Assembly (NCBI RefSeq): GCF_003856525.1
Contig: NZ_RJVQ01000002.1
Coordinates: forward strand, 1 to 64,000
DNA: 64,000 bases
Direction of reading: 5' to 3'
Origin: Vibrio viridaestus
GTDB taxonomy: Bacteria; Pseudomonadota; Gammaproteobacteria; Enterobacterales; Vibrionaceae
Positions 25,252 to 33,760 of the stretch are shown one piece after another. Under the pieces are notes generated by a model. It saw only the letters and a program-made list of their open reading frames with translations, ran no database searches and had not been told where the DNA came from. Made by a program: the position numbers and the translations under genes. Numbering within the stretch: position 1 is the first letter of the stretch; every line of letters starts with the position of its first letter.

Positions 25252-26544
25252 TTATACGAACGGTCCTTGATTTGGGCCGTTTTTTCGTTCTGGCAGAATG
25301 TAACGCTTCGCTCGCTCTCGCATAGCCCTCAACTTTTTAGGGATTGAGCCGGGTGAGGCTATCGCACACCACATAAGCTTATCTTGGATGTCGCGAAGTG
25401 CCATCATAAAACTTATCCGGAGCGGTGACACTTTTGCTTCTCTGGCTATGCGGCTAATTTCTAAACGAACTAGATTATAAGCGATCAGTATTCCCCATAC
25501 CTCTTGTTCTATCCCTTCGACAGACTGGCTTCGAAGAAGAAGTTTATCCTCCAGCATGTCGTGTTTTATCTCTCCATAACTGCTCTCAACTTCCCAACGT
25601 TAGAAGTAGACATCCAGAAGGGATTGAAGAGCGTATTGGCTATCTATCAGAGAAGTGAGTACCCCTTTTATAGGGTTAGGTTGCTCTGATTCAGGATACA
25701 AAGCTAATCTTGCTTGCTATTTCTCTGGACGACTTGGCTCTTGCTTGCGCGCATGTTGTGAAACATCCATCTCGACAATTAAATCACGTTCTTCTTTGTC
25801 TAGTTTCCGAATGACTTTATATTGTGTATTCGATTTTATTGGGGTCATCCAGTGGCTCGAGCCATGTTGACGCTGCCAGTTAATCATCAGCTCAGCACTT
25901 AAATAGCATCGGTCAAAAATCGTGAGGGAGTTAGGCATCGTTGATGAGATTAACTGTTTGGCATAGCTCACTTCTCCTATTGAGCTGGGACCAAAAGCGA
26001 CATCATGAAGTAAACGACTACGAAGAGAGCAAAGCGCGCATAGCCGAACAATAGGGTATTCGGTATGATGACTTTTAGTGTACTTTATATACTGATAATG
26101 CTGAGCGAGTGCTTGGGTATAATGAGTTCTAAACTGAGTCCCATCAACTGAAAATAATCGTAAACCGAACCATTTGTCCTCACTATCTTCAGACTGGGTC
26201 CAGCGCTGTGCTGTCATGGTGAATAGCGTTTTTAGTGGTGGCTCCGCCGTGAGGCGTTTTCTCGCTTGAGGAATGGCACTTGGGGCAATGGATTCACCTA
26301 AAGCGTTGGAGAGTTTTAGGTCTAACTTGTCTAACACATCAGTGATCGGTCTATCACGATACAAGCCAATCCCGACGAGCAACCAAACGACTCATTCAGC
26401 AGGCAGCTTCCGTCTTCTCATACTGGCTTTATTGGTTTCATCAAGTGCTTTATTTATCCATTCCAATGGCAGCTCCTTTTGAAAAAGCGTGAGTGAATCA
26501 GGGGGTGCCAAGTCATCGACATCAACAAGCCAGTGAGCCGACAT
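25252..26544 (-). pseudogene. IS4-family transposase, interrupted by three in-frame stop codons
   Basis: One continuous frame of about 430 codons from the ATG at 26544 to the stop at 25252, broken by TGA (26394-26392), TAG (25719-25717) and TAA (25602-25600), with no frameshift. DDE catalytic positions are recognisable: Asp in FSVDGTQFR, Asp in TIFDRCYLSAEL, and Glu in RWEVESSYGEIK (the Y/R/E/K signature). The N-terminal part LPAE-stop-VVWLLVGIGLYRDRPITDV matches the IS4 N-terminal domain. All three stops could arise by single C-to-T changes from CGA, CAG and CAA. It should be inactive. Confidence 0.9.
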
Positions 26545-26546
26545 AA

Positions 26547-26582
26547 AAAATACCCTCAAACTTAAATGCTTGAGGGTATTTT
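26547..26582. other. IS end hairpin overlapping the transposase ribosome site
   Basis: Perfect 13-bp arms AAAATACCCTCAA / TTGAGGGTATTTT just upstream of the transposase ATG at 26544. On the minus strand the likely Shine-Dalgarno GAGGG lies in the second arm. Transcripts entering from serA would fold and hide it, a known way for IS elements to avoid activation by outside transcription. Confidence 0.6.
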
Positions 26583-26635
26583 CAACCAACCACAGGATCG
26601 TTCAACTGATCATTTGCTTAACTGATCGGTGTTAA

Positions 26636-26644
26636 CCGTTGAGG
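26636..26644. repeat. Target site duplication, right copy
   Basis: CCGTTGAGG directly after the right end of the IS element, identical to 25192-25200. It begins the surviving half of the serA-side terminator (GGTGGCTTTTTATTTTG). Confidence 0.9.
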
Positions 26645-26677
26645 TGGCTTTTTATTTTGTCAGTGGTCACTATATGA

Positions 26678-27907
26678 TTAGTGAAGGATACGCGCACGAA
26701 TGGTGCCTTCGATTCCTTTTAGTTTCTGAAGTGCTTCTTCAGAACGCGCTGTTTCTACGTCAATAACAACATAGCCAATCGTTGGGCTAGTTTGTAGATA
26801 CTGTGCTGCGATGTTGATGTGTTCTTCCGCAAAGTAGTTATTGATTTTATTCAGGATACCTGGGCGGTTTTCATGAATATGAAGTAAGCGAGAACATTCA
26901 CGTAGGCCTGGCAACGACACTTCTGGGAAGTTCACGCTTGATAGTGTAGAGCCATTGTCTGAGTACTTCGCAATTTTACTTGCGACTTCGGTACCAATGT
27001 TTTCTTGAGCTTCTTGTGTTGAACCACCAACGTGAGGAGTCAATAGAACATTGTCATATTGAAGAAGTGGTGATTCAAACGGGTCTTTATTCGTTTTTGG
27101 TTCTGTTGGGAATACATCAACAGCTGCGCCTGAAAGATGGCCAGACTCGATGACTTCACATAGTGCGTCGATATCAACAACAGTACCACGAGCTGCGTTA
27201 ATGAAAATAGAACCTGGTTTCATTAGTGCAAATTGCTCTTTACCCATCATATTCTTTGTTTCATGAGTTTCTGGAACATGAAGAGAAATAACATCACATT
27301 TGTTCAGTAATTCAGCCATTGTTGGGACTTGAATTGCATTACCTAGTGATAGCTTATTTTCGATATCGTAGTAGTAAACACTCATACCTAGGTTTTCAGC
27401 TAGGATGCTTAGCTGAGTACCAATGTGGCCGTAACCAATAATGCCAAGATTTTTACCACGAGCTTCGTAGCTGTGATCTGCACTTTTTTTCCAGATACCG
27501 CGGTGAGCAAGAGCATTTTTCTCTGGAACGCCACGAAGAAGAAGAATGATCTGACCTAGCACAAGTTCAGCCACACTACGTGTGTTAGAAAACGGCGCGT
27601 TAAACACTGGAATACCGCGTTTGGCTGCTGCATCTAGGTCAACTTGGTTGGTACCGATACAGAAACAACCAATACCAACTAATTTTTGAGCGGCATCGAT
27701 AACTTCTTCAGTCAGATCGGTACGTGAACGGATACCAACGAAGTGAGCGTCTTTGATCGCTTCAATAAGTTCATCACCGCTTAGGGAGCCTTTGTGATAC
27801 TCAATATTTGTATAGCCAGACGCTTGCAGTGCTTCTACAGCTGACGTATGTACGCCCTCTAGAAGTAAAATTTTTATTTTATCTTTTTCCAGTGATACTT
27901 TGGCCAT
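26678..27907 (-). CDS. serA: D-3-phosphoglycerate dehydrogenase SerA
   Basis: First enzyme of serine synthesis: NAD-dependent oxidation of 3-phosphoglycerate, feedback-inhibited by serine. It is 409 residues, as in E. coli (410). The Rossmann motif GIIGYGHIGTQL is near residue 160, catalytic residues lie in the FINAARGTVVD and LLTPHVGGSTQEAQ segments, and a C-terminal ACT domain begins near residue 338. The start at 27907 (MAKVSLEKDKIK) follows AAGGA by 8 bases; a start at 27970 lacks family support. Its downstream terminator was split by the IS element, so transcription may run into the IS. Confidence 0.97.
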   Translation of the reverse strand: MAKVSLEKDKIKILLLEGVHTSAVEALQASGYTNIEYHKGSLSGDELIEAIKDAHFVGIRSRTDLTEEVIDAAQKLVGIGCFCIGTNQVDLDAAAKRGIPVFNAPFSNTRSVAELVLGQIILLLRGVPEKNALAHRGIWKKSADHSYEARGKNLGIIGYGHIGTQLSILAENLGMSVYYYDIENKLSLGNAIQVPTMAELLNKCDVISLHVPETHETKNMMGKEQFALMKPGSIFINAARGTVVDIDALCEVIESGHLSGAAVDVFPTEPKTNKDPFESPLLQYDNVLLTPHVGGSTQEAQENIGTEVASKIAKYSDNGSTLSSVNFPEVSLPGLRECSRLLHIHENRPGILNKINNYFAEEHINIAAQYLQTSPTIGYVVIDVETARSEEALQKLKGIEGTIRARILH

Positions 27908-28086
27908 TATTCTCGTCCTTAACAATCGAAAGGTGGGCAAAAACGAGGCGCACAGGTTGCTGTTGTTCAAAATTCAGCATTTTTGCGTTACGCAAACGTT
28001 TTCCTTGCGCGTCTTCTGGCCATTAAACTACCAAAAAATGAAGAAGAATGGTAAGAAAATTACGTCATAAGGAATAATTTTATTGT

Positions 28087-28122
28087 GTAAAAAAAATGAA
28101 ACGGCGCCTTAAGGCGCCGTTT
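28087..28122 (-). terminator. rpiA terminator
   Basis: Perfect 24-nt palindrome AAACGGCGCC-TTAA-GGCGCCGTTT (28099-28122). On the minus strand it is followed by a T-rich tract (28087-28098), 27 bases after the rpiA stop. Confidence 0.88.
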
Positions 28123-28149
28123 GTTCAAAATTGGTAGAAAACTCTATGA

Positions 28150-28806
28150 TTATTCCTCGATTTTTGCTCCATTAGGTGTACCTGTGATGATGACATCAGC
28201 ACCACGATGAGCAAAGAGGCCATTAGTGACGACACCAGGAATATTATTTATCTTAAATTCCATATCTTTAGGATCAGTAATCTTCATATCTTTGACATCG
28301 AGGATAATATTACCGTTATCGGTTACAACACCTTCACGATAAACTGGGTTGCCGCCCAGTGAGCGCAATTGACGTGATACCTGTTCTCTTGCCATTGGGA
28401 TAACTTCAACAGGGAGAGGGAATTTACCCAAAACATCAACAGCTTTAGTTTGATCGACAATACAAACGAATTTCTCTGAAATAGCGGCAACTATTTTTTC
28501 ACGTGTTAAAGCGGCACCGCCACCTTTGATCATATCGCGAGTCGCATTGATCTCATCAGCACCATCAACATAAACGTCTAACTTTTCGACGTCATTACAG
28601 TCAAAGACTTCGATACCTAAACCTTTTAGTTTTTCCGTTGATGCGATTGAACTTGATACGGCACCTTTTATATCGTTTTTCATGGTTCCTAAAGCATCGA
28701 TAAAGTGATTCACAGTGGAACCCGTACCCACTCCGATGATTCCGCCTTTAGTAACGTATTTTAGAGCAGCCCAACCGGCTTCTTTTTTCATTTCGTCTTG
28801 AGTCAT
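28150..28806 (-). CDS. rpiA: Ribose-5-phosphate isomerase A
   Basis: Interconverts ribose-5-phosphate and ribulose-5-phosphate in the pentose phosphate pathway. It is 218 residues, matching E. coli RpiA at 219. Motifs: [13 protein letters not shown] near residue 25, DGADEIN near 80 and the catalytic [11 protein letters not shown] near 93. It stands between serA and ygfA on the minus strand with its own strong terminator, in the order seen in other Vibrio. Confidence 0.97.
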   Translation of the reverse strand: MTQDEMKKEAGWAALKYVTKGGIIGVGTGSTVNHFIDALGTMKNDIKGAVSSSIASTEKLKGLGIEVFDCNDVEKLDVYVDGADEINATRDMIKGGGAALTREKIVAAISEKFVCIVDQTKAVDVLGKFPLPVEVIPMAREQVSRQLRSLGGNPVYREGVVTDNGNIILDVKDMKITDPKDMEFKINNIPGVVTNGLFAHRGADVIITGTPNGAKIEE

Positions 28807-28861
28807 GTCCGTCTCCGCGTGACCATAATTTCTTGGCCGCGATTATAGCGATATTCGGAGC

Positions 28862-29455
28862 CTATTCCCAATTCCATATGTTGGTTGGGGTCACTATTTT
28901 GGGTAAAGGTATATCCCAGGACTCGATAGGTAGTTCATCGACGAATTGACAGTCATGAGCCAGGCCAATAGGAATTGCCCCCTGACCGGTATTAAACCAA
29001 GGTTCAAGCGTTCTGTCATAATAACCACCTCCCATTCCTAGCCGATGTCCTCGACGATCAAAGCCGACTAGAGGAGTAAAGATAATATCTAGCTGATTAA
29101 CCGGAATGATATCGTCTTTTTTTAACCGCGGTTCTAATATGCCATAACGATTTGAGACCATCTCAGTGTCTTTTTGATATTTTAAAAACAATAGCTGGCC
29201 TTTAGAAAAGGGATGAATAACGGGAAGATAGATAGATTTATTGTTATTCCACATCCATTCGATTAGTGGATGTGTGTCCAATTCGCCATCTGTTGATAGG
29301 TACAGAGCAAAATGCTGACCATTTTCAACCTCAGTAAGCTGTGTGCACTGTTGAATCAGATTTCGGCTTGCCAGTAATTGTTCAGAAGCGGAAAGGTCTC
29401 TCCGTTGCTTTCTGATATGCTGGCGGAATTCTTGGCGAGTTTGTTGTATTTGCAT
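28862..29455 (-). CDS. ygfA: 5-formyltetrahydrofolate cyclo-ligase YgfA
   Basis: ATP-dependent conversion of 5-formyl-THF to 5,10-methenyl-THF. It is 197 residues with the family signature RLGMGGGYYDRTLEPW near residue 140 and an N-terminal basic segment (RQHIRKQRRDLSASEQ). The start is the ATG at 29455. An upstream in-frame start at 29572 would read through the 6S RNA gene and is rejected. Directly downstream of 6S RNA, the same zapA-ssrS-ygfA order as in E. coli, so it is probably co-transcribed with 6S RNA. Confidence 0.94.
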   Translation of the reverse strand: MQIQQTRQEFRQHIRKQRRDLSASEQLLASRNLIQQCTQLTEVENGQHFALYLSTDGELDTHPLIEWMWNNNKSIYLPVIHPFSKGQLLFLKYQKDTEMVSNRYGILEPRLKKDDIIPVNQLDIIFTPLVGFDRRGHRLGMGGGYYDRTLEPWFNTGQGAIPIGLAHDCQFVDELPIESWDIPLPKIVTPTNIWNWE

Positions 29456-29640
29456 AGGGTACCCCGGGATGCCGTCGCAGATTTTGACCCTTGAACCAGC
29501 TGGTTCAAGGCGGGCCAGCAATGATAACCGTAGGCTTCTCGGTTCGAGCCGAGCTTGCTCAATAGCTACCAAGTACCAACCCTCGTTTTTTGCTTATCGG
29601 CTCAGGGACGTAATCCACTGACTAACACCCCAGGGTAAAT
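29456..29640 (-). ncRNA. ssrS: 6S RNA
   Basis: About 185 nt between zapA and ygfA. It carries the hallmark segments CCCTGAGCCGATA, GAGCAAGCTCGG, CCGAGAAGCCT and CTGCGACGGCATC, and a terminal helix pairing ACCCTGGGGTGT with the 3' end GCATCCCGGGGT. The apical hairpin CCTTGAACCA-GC-TGGTTCAAGG (29489-29510) is a perfect palindrome. It binds sigma-70 RNA polymerase in stationary phase in other bacteria. The ends are approximate. Confidence 0.93.
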
Positions 29641-29658
29641 TCTTGTTTTGCTGAGAGT

Positions 29659-29970
29659 CTACTGTTGCTGACTTTTGGTCACTTTATTTAGAGCGTGTTC
29701 CAACGATACACTAAGTTGCTCTATTCTTTCCAGTAGGCGATGTTCGCTGTGTTCACTCTCTTGTCTGAACTGCTGGAGTTCATAACAGATGTTCAGCGCG
29801 GCGATGGTCAGAAGTTTGGTCTCATTGTTAACCTTAGTACGCTCACTCATCTCATGCAAACGGCTGTTCAGCTCATGTGCAGCAGCAATCAACGACTCTT
29901 CTTGTCCTTTAGGACAATTAACTCGGGTTGTGTTTCCTAAGATTTTTACTTCTACCGCTTGATTACTCAT
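29659..29970 (-). CDS. zapA: Cell division protein ZapA
   Basis: A 103-residue FtsZ-ring stabiliser. The N-terminal beta domain has VEVKILGNTTRVNCPKGQEESLIAAA, and the C-terminal half (about residues 60-100) is a long coiled coil rich in Glu and Gln. Length and sequence match the E. coli/Vibrio family (109 in E. coli). Divergent from ygfB across a 237-base region and immediately upstream of 6S RNA. Confidence 0.94.
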   Translation of the reverse strand: MSNQAVEVKILGNTTRVNCPKGQEESLIAAAHELNSRLHEMSERTKVNNETKLLTIAALNICYELQQFRQESEHSEHRLLERIEQLSVSLEHALNKVTKSQQQ

Positions 29971-30207
29971 GATCTATGAACTCATAACGCGCTGATAATA
30001 GATGGGACTCTCTGTCACCACCGAGAACGAAACTATAGGTAAACGCCGATTAAGATTCAAGTCTTTCACTCACATCGTAAGTAAATGGACAGTTAAAAAC
30101 TCATATCTTGGACAATTTGTTTAAATGCTGCGCATATCGACTACACCATTATTTCCGGTATAACGCCGTTAGTGGTAGGATTACTTTTATTTTTAGCTGG
30201 GTTTCTT

Positions 30208-30786
30208 ATGAGCCAAACATCACTTCCTGACTACGCAACTTACCAAACCGTATTGTCGTCTGCCTCTCTCTCTGTTTCTGCAGCGGAGACTCATGGCTTG
30301 TTGGTCGGCATGTTAGCTGGTGGACTCAATCCAAAAGATAAAAGTTGGCAGCCTCTATTGTTCGATTATTCTAATGATGGCATGGGATGGCCGATCAGCG
30401 CACTAAATGAGACTGAATCGCTGCTGACTTTTTCTGCCGGTGAGCTGATGGATAATAAATTCACCTTTTCTTTACTACTTCCTCAAGACGATTCTAATGA
30501 CGCACTGTTTGAACGAGCTGATGCGGTATGTGAGTGGGTAAATCACTTTATTTCAGGTCTGGGGTTAATCAGTGCGGATGTCAAATCATCTAGCGAAGAT
30601 ACGAAAGAAGCACTCGCTGACCTTGAGGAAATCAGCAAATTAGGCATTGATGAAGATGACGATTTGGATGAGCAGAATCAATTGCTAGATCAAGTGGTTG
30701 AGCATATCAAAGCGTGTGTTCTTACAATTCATGCTGAGTTTGGCGTGCGGCAAGAAAAGGCACAGGAAAAGCCCACTCTTCACTAA
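30208..30786 (+). CDS. ygfB: UPF0149 family protein YgfB
   Basis: A 192-residue cytoplasmic protein of the YgfB/UPF0149 family. Motifs include [15 protein letters not shown] near residue 30, [13 protein letters not shown]-type text near residue 105 ([19 protein letters not shown]) and the conserved C-terminal KPTLH. The start is the ATG at 30208, matching family alignment; a GTG at 30172 would add 12 hydrophobic residues. The ribosome site is weak. It leads the ygfB-ubiH-ubiI cluster. Its biochemical role is poorly defined; the Pseudomonas homologue is a regulator linked to beta-lactam resistance. Confidence 0.9.
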   Translation: MSQTSLPDYATYQTVLSSASLSVSAAETHGLLVGMLAGGLNPKDKSWQPLLFDYSNDGMGWPISALNETESLLTFSAGELMDNKFTFSLLLPQDDSNDALFERADAVCEWVNHFISGLGLISADVKSSSEDTKEALADLEEISKLGIDEDDDLDEQNQLLDQVVEHIKACVLTIHAEFGVRQEKAQEKPTLH

Positions 30787-30798
30787 TAAGGACCTATT

Positions 30799-31983
30799 GT
30801 GAAAACGTATGATGTCGTCATTGTCGGTGGGGCTGTTGTTGGTGGCACTCTTGCTCTTTCTCTGAGTAAACTATCAAAGTCAACGTTATCTATAGCTGTC
30901 ATCGAAGCTCATTCTTTTGATCCTTCTGTTCAAGGGGGATTTGATGGCCGTTCAATCGCCCTGTCGTTAGGAACGCATGATTTATTAAAACGCTTTGGAT
31001 TATGGTCAGAAATAAAGCCATTTGCCACGCCAATTTCACACATCCATGTTTCAGACCGAGGTCATGCTGGTATGACCGATATTAGCGCTGAAAGTTTGCT
31101 CGTACCCGCTCTAGGGTATGTTGTCGAGTTGGCTGATATTGGAAATGTATATCAAAAGCAAATTGGACAAAGTAATAATATCGATTTCTATTGTCCCGAA
31201 TCTATATCTGAGTTGGTTCAGCGCCAAGATTATGTGTCCGTTACGCTTTCTTCTGGAGTTGAAATAACAAGTAAACTGGTTGTGGCTGCTGATGGTACTG
31301 GCTCGCAGTGTTGTCAGCTACTTAAGCTAGAACGTCAGTACTTAGACTATGGACAAACAGCCATTGTTGCTAATGTGACAACGTCTGCTCCTCATCAAGG
31401 GAAGGCCTTTGAACGCTTTACCGATGAAGGTCCTGTTGCCTTACTTCCTATGTCAGAAGGGCGCATGTCGTTAGTGTGGTGTGTAAAACCCGAACGGGTT
31501 GAGCGTCTTTGCTCTTTGAATGACTCTGATTTCTTGTCTGATTTGCAAGAGCGTTTTGGTTGGCGCTTGGGTAAATTTGAAAAGGTCGGTACTCGACATT
31601 GCTATCCATTAGGGTTGAGTGTCAGAGAACATACCGTATCGCACCGTTTCGCTGTTGTTGGTAACGCATCACAGACGCTACATCCTATTGCTGGTCAGGG
31701 ATTTAACCTTGGTATTCGAGATGTGGCGACATTACTTGAGGAAGTTATTGGGCATGAGGCAGAGATAGATAAAGGATGTTATTCAATTTTAAGCCGATAT
31801 CAGGAAAGAAGAGCCCCTGATCAGCAAGAGACGATTAGACTGACATCAAGCTTGGTACATCTTTTTTCAAACTCGTTTTTTACAGCGCAATTCGGACGTA
31901 ACATCGGCCTTATGATTGCAGATAACGTTCCTGGTTTAAAACAGCCATTAATCCGCCGGACTCTCGGCAAGATTCCACGATAA
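30799..31983 (+). CDS. ubiH: 2-octaprenyl-6-methoxyphenyl hydroxylase UbiH
   Basis: FAD-dependent monooxygenase of aerobic ubiquinone synthesis, 394 residues. The N-terminal FAD motif is VVIVGGAVVGGTLALSL, and the second FAD motif VVGNASQTLHPIAGQGFNLGIRD is near residue 295. The GN in place of GD is typical of UbiH. It starts with GTG at 30799, 7 bases after AAGGA. Directly followed by the related ubiI gene; the two are probably co-transcribed with ygfB. Confidence 0.93.
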   Translation: MKTYDVVIVGGAVVGGTLALSLSKLSKSTLSIAVIEAHSFDPSVQGGFDGRSIALSLGTHDLLKRFGLWSEIKPFATPISHIHVSDRGHAGMTDISAESLLVPALGYVVELADIGNVYQKQIGQSNNIDFYCPESISELVQRQDYVSVTLSSGVEITSKLVVAADGTGSQCCQLLKLERQYLDYGQTAIVANVTTSAPHQGKAFERFTDEGPVALLPMSEGRMSLVWCVKPERVERLCSLNDSDFLSDLQERFGWRLGKFEKVGTRHCYPLGLSVREHTVSHRFAVVGNASQTLHPIAGQGFNLGIRDVATLLEEVIGHEAEIDKGCYSILSRYQERRAPDQQETIRLTSSLVHLFSNSFFTAQFGRNIGLMIADNVPGLKQPLIRRTLGKIPR

Positions 31984-32002
31984 ATAGGAGAAATTGCTTC
32001 AT

Positions 32003-33220
32003 ATGATGCAAAGTTTTGATATCACAATTATTGGTGGAGGTATGGTTGGCCTTTCATTAGCGGCTGCGTTAAAAAATACCGATATGCGTATTGCTATTAT
32101 TGAAGGGCTGGAGCCTGTTTCTGAAATTAGTGAACTACCTGATAACCGAGTTTCAGCCTTAAGTCGTGCCAGTGAGATCATGTTAAGAAATATTGGTGCA
32201 TGGGAAGGAATCGAGAAAAGAAGATGTGCGGAATACAACCAAATGCACGTTTGGGAAAAGGACAGTTTTGCTTCTATCAAATTCGATGCTGAGTCTCTAT
32301 ACCAACCCAATTTGGGCCACATTGTTGAAAATCGAATCATTCAGTTGGCATTGCTCGAGAAAGTTCAACTGCAGGAAAATACGACGCTCTTTATGCCATC
32401 TCGATGCCAAAATATGACGATTGGTGAGAGTGAAGCTTGGATTACTCTAGAGAGTGGCGAAAGTATCACGACTAAATTAGTTGTTGGAGCTGATGGTGCT
32501 AACTCTTGGGTGCGACAACAAACGGATATTCCATTAACACATTGGGATTATGGGCACACAGCGATCGTTACAACGGTAAAAACCGAGTTACCCCATGAGT
32601 CGACAGCTCGTCAGATATTTACTCCGGCTGGGCCATTAGCATTCTTACCCCTCAAAGATGAGTACCTATGTTCTATTGTATGGTCGGTAGAGCCAGATAG
32701 TGCCAAGCAATTGCAGGGCTTAAGTGACGTCGAGTTTAATAAGTCATTAGTTGCCGAATTCGATAATCGTCTTGGGTTGTGTGAAGTACAAGGAGAGAGA
32801 GAAAGTTACCCTTTGAAAATGCGTTATGCCCGAGATTTTGTTCGGGATCGAATTGCTTTGGTTGGAGATGCTGCGCATACTATCCATCCATTAGCCGGAC
32901 AAGGGGTAAACCTTGGTTTCCTTGATGCAGCCAGTTTAGCCGAAACATTGATTGGGCTGTGGCATGATAATGAAGATATCGGTAAAAAGAAAAACTTACG
33001 TGGTTACGAACGTTGGCGTAAAGCTGAAGCCGTAAAAATGATTGCAGTGATGCAAGGGTTCAGAACTCTTTTCTCCGGAGATTTTCCATTGAAAAAGTTG
33101 GTCAGGGGAATAGGGATGTCGGTCTTTAACGAGATTGGACCCAAAGACGACATTATGAAGGTGGCTTTAGGGTTAAAGGGCGAATTGCCAAAATTAGCAA
33201 AAGAGTCACTAACACAATAA
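32003..33220 (+). CDS. ubiI: 2-octaprenylphenol hydroxylase UbiI (VisC)
   Basis: FAD-dependent monooxygenase acting at C5 in aerobic ubiquinone synthesis, 405 residues. The FAD motifs are ITIIGGGMVGLSLAAAL at the N terminus and ALVGDAAHTIHPLAGQGVNLGFLD near residue 290. It is paralogous to the preceding ubiH. The start is uncertain: ATGs at 32003 and 32006 and a TTG at 31994 are in frame after AGGAG (31986-31990). I use 32003 for best spacing. A terminator follows. Confidence 0.9.
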   Translation: MMQSFDITIIGGGMVGLSLAAALKNTDMRIAIIEGLEPVSEISELPDNRVSALSRASEIMLRNIGAWEGIEKRRCAEYNQMHVWEKDSFASIKFDAESLYQPNLGHIVENRIIQLALLEKVQLQENTTLFMPSRCQNMTIGESEAWITLESGESITTKLVVGADGANSWVRQQTDIPLTHWDYGHTAIVTTVKTELPHESTARQIFTPAGPLAFLPLKDEYLCSIVWSVEPDSAKQLQGLSDVEFNKSLVAEFDNRLGLCEVQGERESYPLKMRYARDFVRDRIALVGDAAHTIHPLAGQGVNLGFLDAASLAETLIGLWHDNEDIGKKKNLRGYERWRKAEAVKMIAVMQGFRTLFSGDFPLKKLVRGIGMSVFNEIGPKDDIMKVALGLKGELPKLAKESLTQ

Positions 33221-33223
33221 ATT

Positions 33224-33256
33224 AAAAGGGCCTCTTGGGGCCCTTTCTTTCTTTTC
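33224..33256 (+). terminator. ubiHI terminator
   Basis: AAAGGGCC and GGCCCTTT arms followed by CTTTCTTTT. It sits between ubiI and the convergent ytfK. Confidence 0.82.
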
Positions 33257-33267
33257 ATGACGTAAAC

Positions 33268-33477
33268 TTAAATTAAAGCCAACTGACGTATTTTCATTAT
33301 TTCCTGATTCACTTCTTTGACCGTTTGGAAGTGCCTTTCTTCAGCCTGTTCAGGGAGGATCAGCTTACCTTGATCAAATTCGAACTTACCGACTCCATAA
33401 ATATAGATTCGGCCTTTAAATAGGCGACTTATGTGTTTAGCGATCATACTTGGAGTGTATAGCTTAAACAGTCTCAT
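33268..33477 (-). CDS. ytfK: DUF1107 protein, YtfK homologue
   Basis: A 69-residue protein of the DUF1107/YtfK family. The segments AKHISRLFKGRIYIYGVGKFEFDQGKL and VNQEIMKIR align closely with E. coli YtfK. There YtfK is reported to bind SpoT and favour (p)ppGpp accumulation during phosphate or fatty-acid starvation. It is a monocistronic gene here, with relA some 18 kb away. The symbol is by homology; function in this organism is inferred. Confidence 0.82.
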   Translation of the reverse strand: MRLFKLYTPSMIAKHISRLFKGRIYIYGVGKFEFDQGKLILPEQAEERHFQTVKEVNQEIMKIRQLALI

Positions 33478-33760
33478 TATTATTATGTCCTTTTGTTTCT
33501 GACGCTTAGAAAATTATAGCGAGTCAATTACTAAAAATTGTGACCTTTATAGAGGGAAATATAACTAACTCTTTTTTATTTATGTTTTTGTGCTGCCATT
33601 TGCGAATTTTACGTATAAACGCCTAAATTGTGTGAGCTGACAGACAAAATATCGTCATAACTCATTGCTGAGTTCGGGCACTATTAAGCCTACGTTATAT
33701 GACAGTTAGAAGAAGGTAAGATGTCGTTTTTATTGAGATTATGCTGTGCTCTTAATCTCT
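33478..33760. other. Intergenic region between ytfK and the ybaK-type gene
   Basis: A 283-base gap. It must hold the ytfK promoter. A 16-codon plus-strand frame starts at 33721 after AAGGTAAG (MSFLLRLCCALNLFIG) and ends at 33771, overlapping the opposite gene's end. It is hydrophobic but has no supporting evidence beyond the ribosome site, so it is not called as a gene. Confidence 0.4.

Larger units (their letters stand above)
25201..26635 (-). mobile_element. IS4-family insertion sequence, degraded
   Basis: A 1435-bp element with imperfect terminal inverted repeats: TTAACTCCTATCACTTAA at the left, and TTAACACCGATCAGTTAA reading in from the right (15 of 18 match). It is flanked by an exact 9-bp target duplication. 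One transposase gene on the minus strand fills it and is interrupted by three in-frame stops. The element inserted into the loop of a bidirectional terminator between dctM and serA. The full IS name cannot be given without a database comparison. Confidence 0.92.

Noticed and set aside
25201-26635. The transposase fragments as three separate genes
   Set aside because: All three pieces share one frame and join across single stop codons into one IS4 transposase.
29456-29572. N-terminal extension of ygfA to 29572
   Set aside because: The added 39 codons are the 3' part of 6S RNA; family alignment supports the start at 29455.
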